A stretch of 64,000 nt of DNA from positions 1,000,001 to 1,064,000 of the forward strand of contig NC_014392.1 in the NCBI RefSeq assembly GCF_000145215.1, given 5' to 3'. The notes beneath the pieces were generated by a model. It had not been told where the DNA came from and ran no database searches. It worked only from the letters and a program-made list of their open reading frames with translations. This DNA is from Caldicellulosiruptor obsidiansis OB47 (lineage in GTDB: Bacteria; Bacillota; Thermoanaerobacteria; Caldicellulosiruptorales; Caldicellulosiruptoraceae). Position numbers and translations under genes: made by a program. Below are positions 10,447-19,616 of the stretch, piece by piece (position 1 is the stretch's first letter; each line of letters opens with the position of its first letter).

Positions 10447-11817
10447 ATGGAAAAGGTGGCAAACGTGCGCCCCGAGAGCTCATCGGGGCTTTTTTGTTAT
10501 CATGATATTGGAATCAATATACCTTTCTTTGAAGAATATTCAAACGATTCAATTGACATATCAAATATAGATTTTGATTCAATCGAGGGGGATTTCTTTT
10601 TCTTTGAAAATTCCCAAATGGTGGCTTTTTGCTTTGATAGGCTTTTGTGCGTCACAGTCTATCGTAACAGGATCGAGGTTGATTCTGAAGGTACTAAAAA
10701 AGTTTTCTATGGCGATATTTGTACAATGCTTGATAGCATATTGGAAGGTCTAATTCAAAAGAATGCTTATATCACCTGTCAGTTTAGCTACCATGCGGTA
10801 AATCTGTTAGAAGACATATATTCTACTGACAGTCCTTATATAGTTCTAAATGTTTACAGAAAAAATGTGCTTATTGATAAACTTACAGGAAAGAAAACTC
10901 TTTTGGTGAGCAAAGAATTGGAAAAAGCTGCTGCAATAAATTTAAAGAAGTATCAAAGAACTTTGTTTGATGTAAAGAGCAATGTGGTTTTTTCAACTCC
11001 AAAAGAGTACTTTATCAGCACAGTCAAGCAGGCAAAAGAGGATATCAGAAATGGTGAGATTTTTCAGATTGTTCTGTCTCAGATAATATTGGTCAAGAGC
11101 AATATCCTAACCAGCCATCTTTTTTACACAATGAAAGAGAAAAATCCTTCAGAGTACAGCATTGTGATAAACAATGAAGAAAGCCAAGTGATTTGTTTTT
11201 CGCCAGAGACTCTTATAAAGAAGAAAGGAAACACAGTAAAAACATTTCCAATTGCAGGAACATACAGGATAAATGAAGGCGATGATATTGCCCAGAAAAA
11301 GATTGAGATACTAAAAGACAAGAAAGAAATAAGTGAACATGTCATGCTTGTTGACCTTGCGCGAAATGACCTTGGAAGGATTTCAAAACCCGGAACTGTA
11401 AAAGTAGAAGAGTACTTGAGAATAAAAAGACTTTATAATCTCATTCATATATATTCAATTGTTACAGGTGAACTTGAAGAAAAAAGCCTCACAAAAACCA
11501 TACTTTCTGTTTTCCCGGCCGGGACGCTGACCGGCGCACCAAAGATAAGAGCTATGCAGCTGATTGAGAAGTACGAAAGGCAGAGAAGAGACCTTTACGG
11601 AGGAGCAATCGGGTATATCTTCAAAGACCAGTTTGACCTTGCTATAGCTATAAGAATGGCTGTAAAGGACAAAAAGGAAAGCATTATCAAGCTTCAAAGC
11701 GGTGCGGGAATTGTGAATTTGTCAGTGCCCGAGAATGAATATCAAGAGTGTTTGACCAAACTCAGAGCGTTTTTGAGAATAATGGAGGTGGATGAAAATG
11801 ATATTGTTAATAGATAA
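10447..11817 (+). CDS. trpE: Anthranilate synthase component I
   Basis: Converts chorismate and ammonia (from TrpG) to anthranilate. The chorismate-binding domain fills about the last 270 residues: IRNGEIFQIVLSQ, FPIAGTYR, HVMLVDLARNDLGR, FPAGTLTGAPKIRAM and QSGAGIVNLSVPE. The N-terminal half is much diverged; YHDIGINIPFFEEY aligns with the usual start of the family. I prefer the ATG at 10447, with AGAGGAG 12 bases upstream; the ATG at 10435 directly touches GGAG. In either case the attenuator hairpin lies inside the coding region. The C-terminus overlaps trpG. Regulation is by the TRAP-type leader. Confidence 0.9.
   Translation: MEKVANVRPESSSGLFCYHDIGINIPFFEEYSNDSIDISNIDFDSIEGDFFFFENSQMVAFCFDRLLCVTVYRNRIEVDSEGTKKVFYGDICTMLDSILEGLIQKNAYITCQFSYHAVNLLEDIYSTDSPYIVLNVYRKNVLIDKLTGKKTLLVSKELEKAAAINLKKYQRTLFDVKSNVVFSTPKEYFISTVKQAKEDIRNGEIFQIVLSQIILVKSNILTSHLFYTMKEKNPSEYSIVINNEESQVICFSPETLIKKKGNTVKTFPIAGTYRINEGDDIAQKKIEILKDKKEISEHVMLVDLARNDLGRISKPGTVKVEEYLRIKRLYNLIHIYSIVTGELEEKSLTKTILSVFPAGTLTGAPKIRAMQLIEKYERQRRDLYGGAIGYIFKDQFDLAIAIRMAVKDKKESIIKLQSGAGIVNLSVPENEYQECLTKLRAFLRIMEVDENDIVNR
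10469..10495 (+). terminator. Attenuator terminator inside the 5' end of trpE
   Basis: Stem GCCCCGA / TCGGGGC, loop GAGCTCA, then six T. It competes with the antiterminator pairing 10434-10441 with 10477-10484. With TRAP bound to the upstream triplets the terminator would form and stop transcription of trpEGDCFBA. It falls within the first codons of the trpE frame, since no start codon with a ribosome binding site exists between it and the first conserved trpE residues. Confidence 0.82.
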
Positions 11818-12409
11818 CTATGACTCTTTTACGTTCAATCTTTACCAAATGATTGCAAGCAAAACACAGGTTGCTGTGTTCAGAAACGACAAGGTTACAG
11901 TTGATACAATAAAAAAGTTAAATCCGGCTGGCATAATAATTTCTCCAGGTCCCGGTAGCCCCAAAGATGCAGGTGTGAGCAAAGAGGTTGTAATTACATT
12001 TGCTGGTAGTATTCCGATCTTGGGTGTGTGTCTTGGTCATCAGGTGATTGGAGAGTGTTTCGGAGCACGAATTACTCATGCCAAAACAATTTACCATGGA
12101 ATGAGATCGAGGATTGACCTACTTGAAAGCGGAAAGAAAAGCAGACTTTTTAAAGGTGTACCAGAGAGGTTTTTTGCAGGAAGGTACCATTCACTTGTGG
12201 TTGAGAAATCTTCGTCTTTGAAACAGCTTGATATAGCTGCTGTGAGCGAAGATGATGAGGTCATGTCCCTGGTAAATGATGGCTTGAGAGTCTATGGGAT
12301 TCAGTTTCATCCTGAGTCAATCCTGACTCCTGATGGTGAGACAATTATTCAAAACTTTTTAGAAATATGCTATGATGGGGTGGGAAAAGATGCTCATCGA
12401 TGTGCTTGA
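11798..12409 (+). CDS. trpG: Anthranilate synthase glutamine amidotransferase
   Basis: Class I glutamine amidotransferase that feeds ammonia to TrpE. About 203 aa. [10 protein letters not shown] is at the N-terminus, the oxyanion strand is at SPGPGSP, the catalytic Cys78 is in GVCLGHQ, and the His/Glu pair is in QFHPES. The ATG at 11798 is preferred, as GGAGGTG lies eight bases upstream; an ATG two codons earlier is too close. The start overlaps trpE, indicating coupled translation of the two subunits. Confidence 0.95.
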   Translation: MILLIDNYDSFTFNLYQMIASKTQVAVFRNDKVTVDTIKKLNPAGIIISPGPGSPKDAGVSKEVVITFAGSIPILGVCLGHQVIGECFGARITHAKTIYHGMRSRIDLLESGKKSRLFKGVPERFFAGRYHSLVVEKSSSLKQLDIAAVSEDDEVMSLVNDGLRVYGIQFHPESILTPDGETIIQNFLEICYDGVGKDAHRCA

Positions 12410-13400
12410 GGCTGTCACAAACAAAAAGGATTTGGAATATGATCAGGTAAAAAATCTTCTCGACAGTATCTTGGAAGGAGAACTTGATGAGATAAAGTTT
12501 GGTGCATTTTTGGCAGCGCTAAAAACAAAGGGTGAAACAGAAAAAGAGATTTCAGCATTTGTTGATGCCTTTTATGACAGGGCAAGAAAAATTAACTTTG
12601 ACCACCAAAGAACAATTGATACATGTGGAACAGGTGGCGATGGAAAAGGCACTTTTAACATCTCAACAGCTGCTGCTATTGTTCTTAGCTGTTTTGACGT
12701 AAAAGTAGCAAAACATGGTAACAGAAGTATTACAAGCAATTCAGGATCAGCCGACATCTTAGAAAAACTTGGTATAGATATCCAGCCTGAGGAAGATAAA
12801 GTTTTGAAAGGGCTTGAGAAACTGAACTTTGCATTTTTGTTTGCACCGCTGTATCATCCTGCCATGAAAAAGGTTGCAAATTTAAGAAGAGCGCTTGGTA
12901 TCAGAACAGTTTTTAACATATTAGGTCCGCTTTTGAACCCTGTACCACTGAAATATCAAGTGGTTGGGACATTCAGCTTTGATGCGCAGGAGAAAGTGGC
13001 TTCTGTGCTAAGAGGCAAGAGAAAGAAAGCCGCTGTCATACACAGCCTTGACGGGCTTGACGAGATCTCAGTTTCTCAAAAGACAAGGGTGCTTGAGATA
13101 CAAGACAACAATATCAAAGAATATTATATTGACCCAAAAGACTATGGAATTGAATTTGATACAAGCTCAATCAGAGGCTTTTCGCCTGAAGAAAACGCAA
13201 GGATTTTAATAAGTGTGCTTGAGGGAGAAAAGTCGCCTTATTTTTGGGCTGTTGTTTTAAATTGTGGATTTGCACTTTACATTTGCGAGGTTGCAAAAGA
13301 TGTTGAAGAAGGAATTAAGCTTTCCTCAAAAGCAATCGAGAGCAGAGAAGCTTATTTAAAACTCCAAGAGCTTAAGCAGTTTTATAAATCGGGAGTGTAA
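12390..13400 (+). CDS. trpD: Anthranilate phosphoribosyltransferase
   Basis: Joins anthranilate and PRPP. The helical N-terminal domain (MLIDVLEAV ... [14 protein letters not shown]) is followed by the PRPP-binding loop [17 protein letters not shown] (near residue 80), [15 protein letters not shown], and [18 protein letters not shown] with NILGPLLNP. About 336 aa, normal. The ATG at 12390 gives the family's usual N-terminus and has GGGGTGGG upstream; a longer frame from 12372 does not fit. It overlaps the end of trpG. Confidence 0.95.
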   Translation: MLIDVLEAVTNKKDLEYDQVKNLLDSILEGELDEIKFGAFLAALKTKGETEKEISAFVDAFYDRARKINFDHQRTIDTCGTGGDGKGTFNISTAAAIVLSCFDVKVAKHGNRSITSNSGSADILEKLGIDIQPEEDKVLKGLEKLNFAFLFAPLYHPAMKKVANLRRALGIRTVFNILGPLLNPVPLKYQVVGTFSFDAQEKVASVLRGKRKKAAVIHSLDGLDEISVSQKTRVLEIQDNNIKEYYIDPKDYGIEFDTSSIRGFSPEENARILISVLEGEKSPYFWAVVLNCGFALYICEVAKDVEEGIKLSSKAIESREAYLKLQELKQFYKSGV

Positions 13401-13406
13401 CTGGAA

Positions 13407-14189
13407 ATGAGTGTGCTTGAGCGTATCTTGAGCTATAAAAAAGAAGAGGTAGAAAAGTGTAAAAATCTCATACCTGTTGAAAAAATAAAAAAACTTGCAG
13501 TTGAAAAGATTAAAAGTCAGTGTTCAGAAAACAAGTTCAAAAGAATATTCAAAAAAGAAAAATTCTGTATAATTGGTGAAATAAAAAGAGCATCACCTTC
13601 GGAGGGTGTAATATCAGAGGAGGCCAATGCAAAAGCAATAGCAAAGATGTATGAAGATTTAGGGTTTTTTGCTATATCAGTTTTGACAGAAAGGTTTTTT
13701 TTCAAGGGTTCGGAACAAGACTTGATTGAAGTAAAAAAAGCTGTATCTCTGCCTGTGCTAAGAAAAGACTTTATCATTGATATCTGGCAGCTTTACCAGA
13801 CAAAGATGATAGGCGCAGACGCAGCTTTGCTTATTACGAAAGCTTTGTCAGAAAAACAGCTTACAATATTCATCAAAATTTTGGAAATTCTTGACATAGT
13901 ACCGCTTGTTGAGGTTGAAAATGAATACGAAATTGAAAAAGCTTTGAAGTGTGGTGCAAAACTCATAGGAATCAACAACAGAAACCTGGATGATTTGTCG
14001 GTGGACATAACAAAGACAGAAAGGCTTTTGAAGTATATTCCAAAAGAAGTTGCTGTGATAAGCGAAAGCGGAATTAAAACAAAAGAAGATTTTGAATATA
14101 TTCTTATGCTCGGTGTTGATGGATGTTTGATAGGGACATCTTTTATGAAATCACAAAATCCGCTTGAAATAATTGGTGATAGGATATGA
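13407..14189 (+). CDS. trpC: Indole-3-glycerol phosphate synthase
   Basis: Closes the indole ring of CdRP with loss of CO2 and water. TIM barrel of 260 aa with the standard motifs: IGEIKRASPSEG (catalytic lysine near residue 57), VLTERFFFKGSEQDL, LRKDFIID, LVEVENE, GINNRNL and ISESGIKT. It starts 6 bp after trpD and overlaps trpF by four bases. Confidence 0.96.
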   Translation: MSVLERILSYKKEEVEKCKNLIPVEKIKKLAVEKIKSQCSENKFKRIFKKEKFCIIGEIKRASPSEGVISEEANAKAIAKMYEDLGFFAISVLTERFFFKGSEQDLIEVKKAVSLPVLRKDFIIDIWQLYQTKMIGADAALLITKALSEKQLTIFIKILEILDIVPLVEVENEYEIEKALKCGAKLIGINNRNLDDLSVDITKTERLLKYIPKEVAVISESGIKTKEDFEYILMLGVDGCLIGTSFMKSQNPLEIIGDRI

Positions 14190-14800
14190 TAGTAAAGTTT
14201 TGCGGGCTAAAGAGGCTTGTTGATGTTGAGATGTGCAATAAACTTCAGCCTGATATGATAGGTTTAATATTTGCACCAAGTCCGAGAAAGGTTGAAAAGG
14301 ACCTTGCAAAAGATATGGTTTTGGCAAAGAGTCCTTCAATAAAATCAGTGGGAGTTTTTAAAGACCAGAACATATCAGAGGTTATAGAAATAGCAACTTA
14401 TCTTCAACTTGACTTTGTGCAGCTGCACGGCAAAGAAGATTATGAGTGTATAAAGCATTTGAAAGATCTTGGATTTAGGGTTATAAAGGCTATTGAAGTT
14501 GAAACTAAGGAAGATATAAAAAGAGCTAAACGCTATGTAGAAATAGCTGACTTTGTGCTTCTTGACAGACCTAAAGGCAGTAGTTTGGATATCACAGAAT
14601 TTGCAAAACTTGCTGACTTTGATTATATCATTGCAGGTGGAATAACGCCTGAAAATATAGATAAGTTCTTAAATCTAAATCCAGTTGGGATTGACATCAG
14701 TTCAGGAATTGAAACAGATGGTTTTAAGGATTTTACAAAGATGAAAAAGATTATTGATAAGGTAAATAAATACAAGGTTGGTGAAACAAAAAATGGATAG
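14186..14800 (+). CDS. trpF: Phosphoribosylanthranilate isomerase
   Basis: Amadori rearrangement of PRA to CdRP. TIM barrel of 204 aa with the catalytic Cys7 in VKFCGLKR, the loop [15 protein letters not shown] and the catalytic aspartate in LLDRPKGS. The phosphate-binding end [10 protein letters not shown] ... [10 protein letters not shown] is complete. It overlaps trpC by four bases and trpB by eight, so this part of the operon is tightly packed. Confidence 0.95.
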   Translation: MIVKFCGLKRLVDVEMCNKLQPDMIGLIFAPSPRKVEKDLAKDMVLAKSPSIKSVGVFKDQNISEVIEIATYLQLDFVQLHGKEDYECIKHLKDLGFRVIKAIEVETKEDIKRAKRYVEIADFVLLDRPKGSSLDITEFAKLADFDYIIAGGITPENIDKFLNLNPVGIDISSGIETDGFKDFTKMKKIIDKVNKYKVGETKNG

Positions 14801-15974
14801 GTATTTTGGAAGGTTTGGTGGAATGTATGCACCGGAAACTCTTATGCCAGCTCTTTTGGAGATAGAAGAAGAGTTTTGCAAGCTTGTGAAAGATGAAAAT
14901 TTTATTCTTGAATATGAGTACTATCTTAAAAACTATGTTGGGAGACCATCGCCACTTTACTTTGCCAAAAACTTGAGCGAGCATCTTGGAGTTAAAATAT
15001 ATCTCAAAAGAGAAGACCTAAACCACACCGGTGCACATAAAATAAACAACTGCATTGGCCAGGCACTTTTGGCAAAGCATATGGGCAAAAAAAGACTTAT
15101 TGCCGAGACAGGAGCAGGTCAGCACGGTGTTGCCACGGCTACAGTTGCTGCTCTTTTTGGGATGGAATGCGAGATATTTATGGGTGAAGAAGATGCAAAA
15201 AGGCAGTTTCATAACGTGCAGAGGATGAAAATGCTTGGCAGCAAGGTAAGAGTAGTTAATAAGGGAAGCAAGACCTTGAAAGACGCAATAAACGAGGCAA
15301 TGCGTGACTGGAGCGAGACGTTTGAATACACCTTTTATCTTTTTGGCACGGCTGCAGGACCTCATCCATTCCCAACAATTGTAAAATACTTTCAAAGTGT
15401 GATCGGGAAAGAGACAAAAGAGCAGATAAAAAGGCTTGAAGGAAGACTTCCTGACTATATCTTTGCATGTGTTGGTGGTGGTTCTAATGCAATTGGCATC
15501 TTTTCAGCGTTTTTGGAAGATCATGAGATAAAACTTATTGGCGTTGAGGGTGCAGGAGAGGGAATACATACAGGCAAAACGGCTGCGACGCTATGTAGTG
15601 GGTCTGTCGGAATCTTGCATGGTGCAAAGACATATATTTTACAGGATGAGGAAGGGCAAATTCAAAACACACATTCAATCTCAGCAGGGCTTGACTACCC
15701 GGGTGTTGGACCAGAACATGCATATTTGAAAGAGACAGGAAGGGTTGAGTATGTAGGGGTTACTGACAAAGAAGCTGTGGAAGCATTTTTGCTGCTCACA
15801 AGGCTTGAAGGGATAATTCCAGCGCTGGAGTCGAGCCATGCCCTTGCAGAGGTTATTAAAAGGGCAAAGATGGGACTGTTCAAAACCGGTGACATTGTGG
15901 TTGTGAACCTTTCTGGAAGAGGTGATAAGGATATAAATACAGTACTTGAGCTTTGGAAGGATGATGAGCTATGA
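14793..15974 (+). CDS. trpB: Tryptophan synthase beta chain
   Basis: PLP enzyme joining indole to serine. 393 aa from the ATG at 14793, with AAGGTTGGTG upstream; earlier TTG and GTG codons in frame would add residues unlike the family start. The PLP lysine is Lys83 in [10 protein letters not shown]. Other motifs are [17 protein letters not shown], the phosphate-binding loop [10 protein letters not shown], and SGRGDKD at the C-terminus. The gene overlaps trpA by four bases, which fits the alpha2-beta2 complex. This is the TrpB1 type that pairs with TrpA. Confidence 0.97.
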   Translation: MDRYFGRFGGMYAPETLMPALLEIEEEFCKLVKDENFILEYEYYLKNYVGRPSPLYFAKNLSEHLGVKIYLKREDLNHTGAHKINNCIGQALLAKHMGKKRLIAETGAGQHGVATATVAALFGMECEIFMGEEDAKRQFHNVQRMKMLGSKVRVVNKGSKTLKDAINEAMRDWSETFEYTFYLFGTAAGPHPFPTIVKYFQSVIGKETKEQIKRLEGRLPDYIFACVGGGSNAIGIFSAFLEDHEIKLIGVEGAGEGIHTGKTAATLCSGSVGILHGAKTYILQDEEGQIQNTHSISAGLDYPGVGPEHAYLKETGRVEYVGVTDKEAVEAFLLLTRLEGIIPALESSHALAEVIKRAKMGLFKTGDIVVVNLSGRGDKDINTVLELWKDDEL

Positions 15975-16741
15975 ATTTAATAGATGAAAGATTTGAAAAG
16001 CTAAAAAAAGAGGGAAAAAAAGCCTTCATAGGCTATGTTACGTTTGGGTATCCCTCTTTTGAAGAGACACTTGATTATATAAAGCTTGTATATTCATATG
16101 TAGACATTTTAGAGATTGGTTTTCCTTTTTCTGACCCTATTGCAGATGGTGAGATTATTCAAAAAGCCTCAAGAAAAGCTCTCAGTGAAGGTGTTAAATT
16201 GAACCACCTTTTTGAAAGTATTGAAAAGTTTAAAAAAGATAAGCCGGTTGTGCTAATGCTGTATGCAAACACAGTTTACAAAAAGGGAATTGATAGATTT
16301 TTTGAAAGTAGCAAAACTTGCGGTGTGGATGGCGTGATAATTCCCGATGTTTCGTTTGAAGAGAGCTTTGAGTTCAAAGAAGTAGCTGAAAAGTTTGGTA
16401 TTGTCTATATAGACCTTGTATCAATATCTTCTCTTGATAGAGCTAAGATGATAGCAAAGCAGGCTAAAGGTTTTTTGTACTGCGTTTCAAGAAAAGGTGT
16501 GACAGGCTTTAAAGGGCAGATTGATGATAGGATTTTTACTTTTCTAAAAGAACTAAAAACCGTTACCTCAACACCTTTGGCAGTTGGATTTGGTATAAAG
16601 AGTAAAGAAGATGTTGAGAAATTTAAAGACCTTGCAGATGGTATTGTTATTGGAAGCGCAATAATCACAAAGATAGATGAAGGAAAAGACAAACTTGAAG
16701 ATTTTTTGAAAGAAATCTCAGAAAGTCTAAAAGACAAATAA
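15971..16741 (+). CDS. trpA: Tryptophan synthase alpha chain
   Basis: Cleaves indole-3-glycerol phosphate to indole, which is channelled to TrpB. 256 aa. The catalytic glutamate is in [16 protein letters not shown], whose aspartate is the second catalytic residue. Loop 6 is at [10 protein letters not shown], and the phosphate-binding residues are at [11 protein letters not shown] and GIVIGSAI. It is the last gene of the trp operon and is followed at once by a terminator. Confidence 0.96.
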   Translation: MNLIDERFEKLKKEGKKAFIGYVTFGYPSFEETLDYIKLVYSYVDILEIGFPFSDPIADGEIIQKASRKALSEGVKLNHLFESIEKFKKDKPVVLMLYANTVYKKGIDRFFESSKTCGVDGVIIPDVSFEESFEFKEVAEKFGIVYIDLVSISSLDRAKMIAKQAKGFLYCVSRKGVTGFKGQIDDRIFTFLKELKTVTSTPLAVGFGIKSKEDVEKFKDLADGIVIGSAIITKIDEGKDKLEDFLKEISESLKDK

Positions 16742-16745
16742 ATTT

Positions 16746-16773
16746 AAGGGGATGCGAAAACATCCCCTTTTTA
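16746..16773 (+). terminator. Rho-independent terminator of the trp operon
   Basis: Stem AAGGGGATG / CATCCCCTT with loop CGAAAA and a T-run. It starts 5 bp after the trpA stop codon. Confidence 0.92.
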
Positions 16774-16801
16774 TATTTTCACCTTCCTACCGTGCTACGC
16801 T

Positions 16802-16981
16802 TCAGTTTACAGAAGCCTCCGTATTTTCACTTTCTTTCAAAAGCCGACTGATTTTCTTTGGTGTCTCCTCAATTTTTGAAAACTCTTCTGCTTCAAGATT
16901 CTCAAGTTCAACTGGCAGGTTGAATTCTTTTAAATTTATCAAGTTGTAATCAAAATAGATGTCACACCTGGGAGAAAACAT
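16802..16981 (-). CDS. Small hypothetical protein, 59 aa
   Basis: A minus-strand frame of 59 codons begins MFSPRCDIYFDYN and ends SENTEASVN. Support is a very strong GGAAGGGGGG ribosome binding site about eight bases before the ATG, a TATAAT on the same strand (17012-17007), and acidic, helical composition like that of real cytoplasmic proteins. The opposite strand also has a short frame here, but without a ribosome binding site. I do not recognise the family. It sits alone between the trp terminator and the ecf operon, divergent from ecfA1. Confidence 0.6.
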   Translation of the reverse strand: MFSPRCDIYFDYNLINLKEFNLPVELENLEAEEFSKIEETPKKISRLLKESENTEASVN

Positions 16982-17129
16982 TTCAAATCCCCCCTTCCAA
17001 TATATATTATACCCTCTTTTTCGTTAATATGTTCGATGTATGCAGGGATACTTCAAAAATACATGTATATTTAAATCCCAAAATATTTGCTATAATTAAA
17101 TATAGTTTGGCAAAAAGGAGAAAAGTAAA

Positions 17130-17966
17130 ATGAGCGCTTTTATAGAGTTTAAAAATGTGAGCTTTTCGTATGTAAGCTCTGATGGGACAAGAACACCAGC
17201 TTTGATTGATATAAATCTTAAGATAGAAAGAGGAGAATTTGTTGCGATATTGGGACTGAATGGTTCTGGCAAATCAACCCTTGCAAAACTAATAAACGGT
17301 CTTTTAATTCCAGAAAAAGGTTACGTAATTGTAGATGGTATGAACACAAAAGATACAGAAAAAATCTGGGATATCAGAAGAAAGTGTGGATATATATTTC
17401 AAAACCCTGACAACCAGCTTGTTGCATCGATTGTTGAAGAAGATGTTGCATTTGGGCCTGAAAACTTAGGAATGCCGAGAGAAAAGATAAGAAAAGCTGT
17501 TGATAGTGCACTTTTGGCTGTTGAGATGATGGAGTACAAAAACCATCCTACGTACAAACTGTCTGGTGGACAAAAACAGAGGGTTGCAATTGCTGGTGTT
17601 CTGGCGATGAAGCCAGATTGCATAATACTTGATGAACCAACATCCATGCTTGATCCAAAGGGAAGAAAAGAAGTAATTTCAACTATAGAAAGGTTAAACA
17701 AGGAAGAGAAAAAGACAATTATTTTGGTTACACACAATGTCGATGAGATGCTCTTGAGCCAAAGAAGCATTGTGCTGGATAAAGGACATATAAAGTTTGA
17801 TGGACCTTCGCTTGAGCTTTTAAAGCTTGACTGGTTTTATGATATGGGCTTTGACATGCCGCAAATTTTAAAACTCTCAATTGAGCTCAAAAAAAGAGGT
17901 GTAAAAACAAATAAGGAAATCTGGTCAGTTGACGAAATGGAGAGATTTTTATGTTCATTGAAATGA
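17130..17966 (+). CDS. ecfA1: Energy-coupling factor transporter ATPase EcfA1
   Basis: One of the two ATPases that drive ECF vitamin and metal importers. 278 aa with Walker A GLNGSGKST (near residue 43), Q-loop at FQNPDNQ, signature LSGGQKQR, Walker B CIILDEPTS and the switch histidine in VTHNVDE. ECF-type ATPases typically have the NPDNQ Q-loop seen here. The end overlaps ecfA2 by 16 bp. No substrate-binding S component lies nearby, so this is a shared module. A TATAAT at 17091-17096 may be its -10. Confidence 0.95.
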   Translation: MSAFIEFKNVSFSYVSSDGTRTPALIDINLKIERGEFVAILGLNGSGKSTLAKLINGLLIPEKGYVIVDGMNTKDTEKIWDIRRKCGYIFQNPDNQLVASIVEEDVAFGPENLGMPREKIRKAVDSALLAVEMMEYKNHPTYKLSGGQKQRVAIAGVLAMKPDCIILDEPTSMLDPKGRKEVISTIERLNKEEKKTIILVTHNVDEMLLSQRSIVLDKGHIKFDGPSLELLKLDWFYDMGFDMPQILKLSIELKKRGVKTNKEIWSVDEMERFLCSLK

Positions 17967-18823
17967 AAAATGTAGAGTTCATATATGGCTACAAAACACC
18001 ATTTGAAAAAAAAGCGCTTGAAAATATAAACCTTTCGATAACAAAAGGTGAGTTTATAGGAATTATTGGCAAAACTGGTTCAGGCAAATCTACTTTGGTT
18101 CAGCTAATGAACGGGCTTTTAGTTCCGCAAATAGGTGATGTTTTTGTCGATGGTATAAATACAAGAGACAAAAAAAAGGTAAAAGAGATTCGAAAAAAGG
18201 TAGGGCTTGTGTTTCAATACCCTGAATATCAGTTGTTTGAAGAGACTGTTTACAAAGATATAGCGTTTGGTCCTCAAAACCTTGGATTTTCTGAAGAAGA
18301 AATAAAAAGAAAGGTAAAAGAGGTTTGCGACCTTTTGGAAATACCTCATCAACTTTTAGAAAAGTCGCCGTTTGAGCTTTCTGGTGGGCAGAAACGAAGG
18401 GTTGCAATAGCAGGGATACTTGCAATGGACCCCGAGTGCTTAATTCTTGATGAGCCAACAGCCGGGCTTGATATGCGTGGTCGGAAAAGAATTTTTAATA
18501 TCATAGAAAGGCTTCACAAAGAAGCAAAGAAGACTATAATTTTGATATCTCATAGCTTAGAAGATGTTGCAATGCTCTGCGAAAGGGTTATTATTCTGAG
18601 CAAAGGAAAAATTAATTTTGACGGGTCAAAACATCAGGCTTTCGAGAATGTAGAACTTCTTGAAAAAAGTGGACTTTTACCGCCTGACATTCTTTATCTT
18701 CAGCACAGGTTAAAACTCAAGGGTTTTAAAATTGATAAATTTGAATATAGTATTGAAAAAGTTGCTGATATGATTGTAAAAAACCTACACTTGCCATTTG
18801 TAGAAGAAGGTGATGGATTCTGA
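17951..18823 (+). CDS. ecfA2: Energy-coupling factor transporter ATPase EcfA2
   Basis: Second ATPase of the ECF module, 290 aa. Walker A is GKTGSGKST, the Q-loop is FQYPEYQLFEE, the signature LSGGQKRR and Walker B CLILDEPTA with D-loop AGLDMRG. The FQYPEYQLFEE Q-loop is characteristic of the EcfA2 partner, as against NPDNQ in EcfA1. The stop and the start of ecfT share a base (TGATGG), so the three genes form one translation unit. Confidence 0.95.
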   Translation: MFIEMKNVEFIYGYKTPFEKKALENINLSITKGEFIGIIGKTGSGKSTLVQLMNGLLVPQIGDVFVDGINTRDKKKVKEIRKKVGLVFQYPEYQLFEETVYKDIAFGPQNLGFSEEEIKRKVKEVCDLLEIPHQLLEKSPFELSGGQKRRVAIAGILAMDPECLILDEPTAGLDMRGRKRIFNIIERLHKEAKKTIILISHSLEDVAMLCERVIILSKGKINFDGSKHQAFENVELLEKSGLLPPDILYLQHRLKLKGFKIDKFEYSIEKVADMIVKNLHLPFVEEGDGF

Positions 18824-19611
18824 TGGTTGATTTTGTAATTGGACAATATATCAAGAAAGACTCTTTTGTTCACAGGCTTGACCCGAGAACGAAGGTGATA
18901 GTTCTCTTCTTTTTTTGTATTTCAATATTTGTAGTAAACAATTTTTATGGATATATATTTTTATTTGCTTTTATACTTTTATGGATTTTTCTTTCGCAAA
19001 CAAACCCGCTTATACTTTTGCGCGGAACAAAACCTGTATTTGTATTTATACTTATAACAGTAGTTTTTAATCTCTTTATGACCCAGGGAAAGCCTCTAAT
19101 AAAGATATCAGGGCTTGTTATAACCGACAAAGGAATAATACTTTCTGTTTTTTTGGTAATACGGCTTTTGTTGCTCATTTTTGCAACAAGCCTCCTTACT
19201 CTAACAACATCGCCAATTGAAATAACAGATGCTCTGGAAGTGTTATTAAAACCTCTAAAAAAGGTGAAATTTCCTGTTCATGAAATTTCTATGATGATGT
19301 CAATTGCCTTAAGGTTTATACCAACCATCTACGAAGAGGCAGACAAGATTATGAAGGCTCAAATGTCAAGGGGTGCGGACTTTGAAACAGGAGGATTAAT
19401 AAAAAAAGCAAAATCACTTTTGCCGCTTTTAATTCCACTTTTTATTTCAGCTTTCAAAAGAGCAGATGAGCTTGCAATTGCGATGGAAGCGCGTTGTTAC
19501 AGAGGGTCAGAAGGTCGTACAAAGCTCAAAAAACTTGAGTTTAGACTTTCTGACTATATTTCGTTTGTTGTATGTGGTATTTTAATCATACTTGCAATTG
19601 TTGTGAGGTGA
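18823..19611 (+). CDS. ecfT: Energy-coupling factor transporter transmembrane protein EcfT
   Basis: Membrane scaffold that links the two ATPases to interchangeable S components. 262 aa with about five membrane helices in the N-terminal half and near the C-terminus. The coupling helices carry the two short motifs AQMSRGADF and AMEARCYRG, the A-R-G signatures by which EcfT contacts the ATPase pair. The N-terminal HRLDPRTKV is also typical. It is followed six bases later by truA, a common Firmicute order. Confidence 0.95.
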   Translation: MVDFVIGQYIKKDSFVHRLDPRTKVIVLFFFCISIFVVNNFYGYIFLFAFILLWIFLSQTNPLILLRGTKPVFVFILITVVFNLFMTQGKPLIKISGLVITDKGIILSVFLVIRLLLLIFATSLLTLTTSPIEITDALEVLLKPLKKVKFPVHEISMMMSIALRFIPTIYEEADKIMKAQMSRGADFETGGLIKKAKSLLPLLIPLFISAFKRADELAIAMEARCYRGSEGRTKLKKLEFRLSDYISFVVCGILIILAIVVR

Positions 19612-19616
19612 AAGAC

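Noticed and set aside
10277-10500. T-box riboswitch for the trp operon
   Set aside because: A GGTGGCAAACGTGCG stretch near the terminator recalls a T-box antiterminator, but the leader is too short for Stem I, and the regular GAG triplets fit TRAP far better.
16752-16949. Plus-strand frame of 65 codons after trpA
   Set aside because: It starts inside the trp terminator, has no ribosome binding site, and is antisense to the better supported 59-codon gene.
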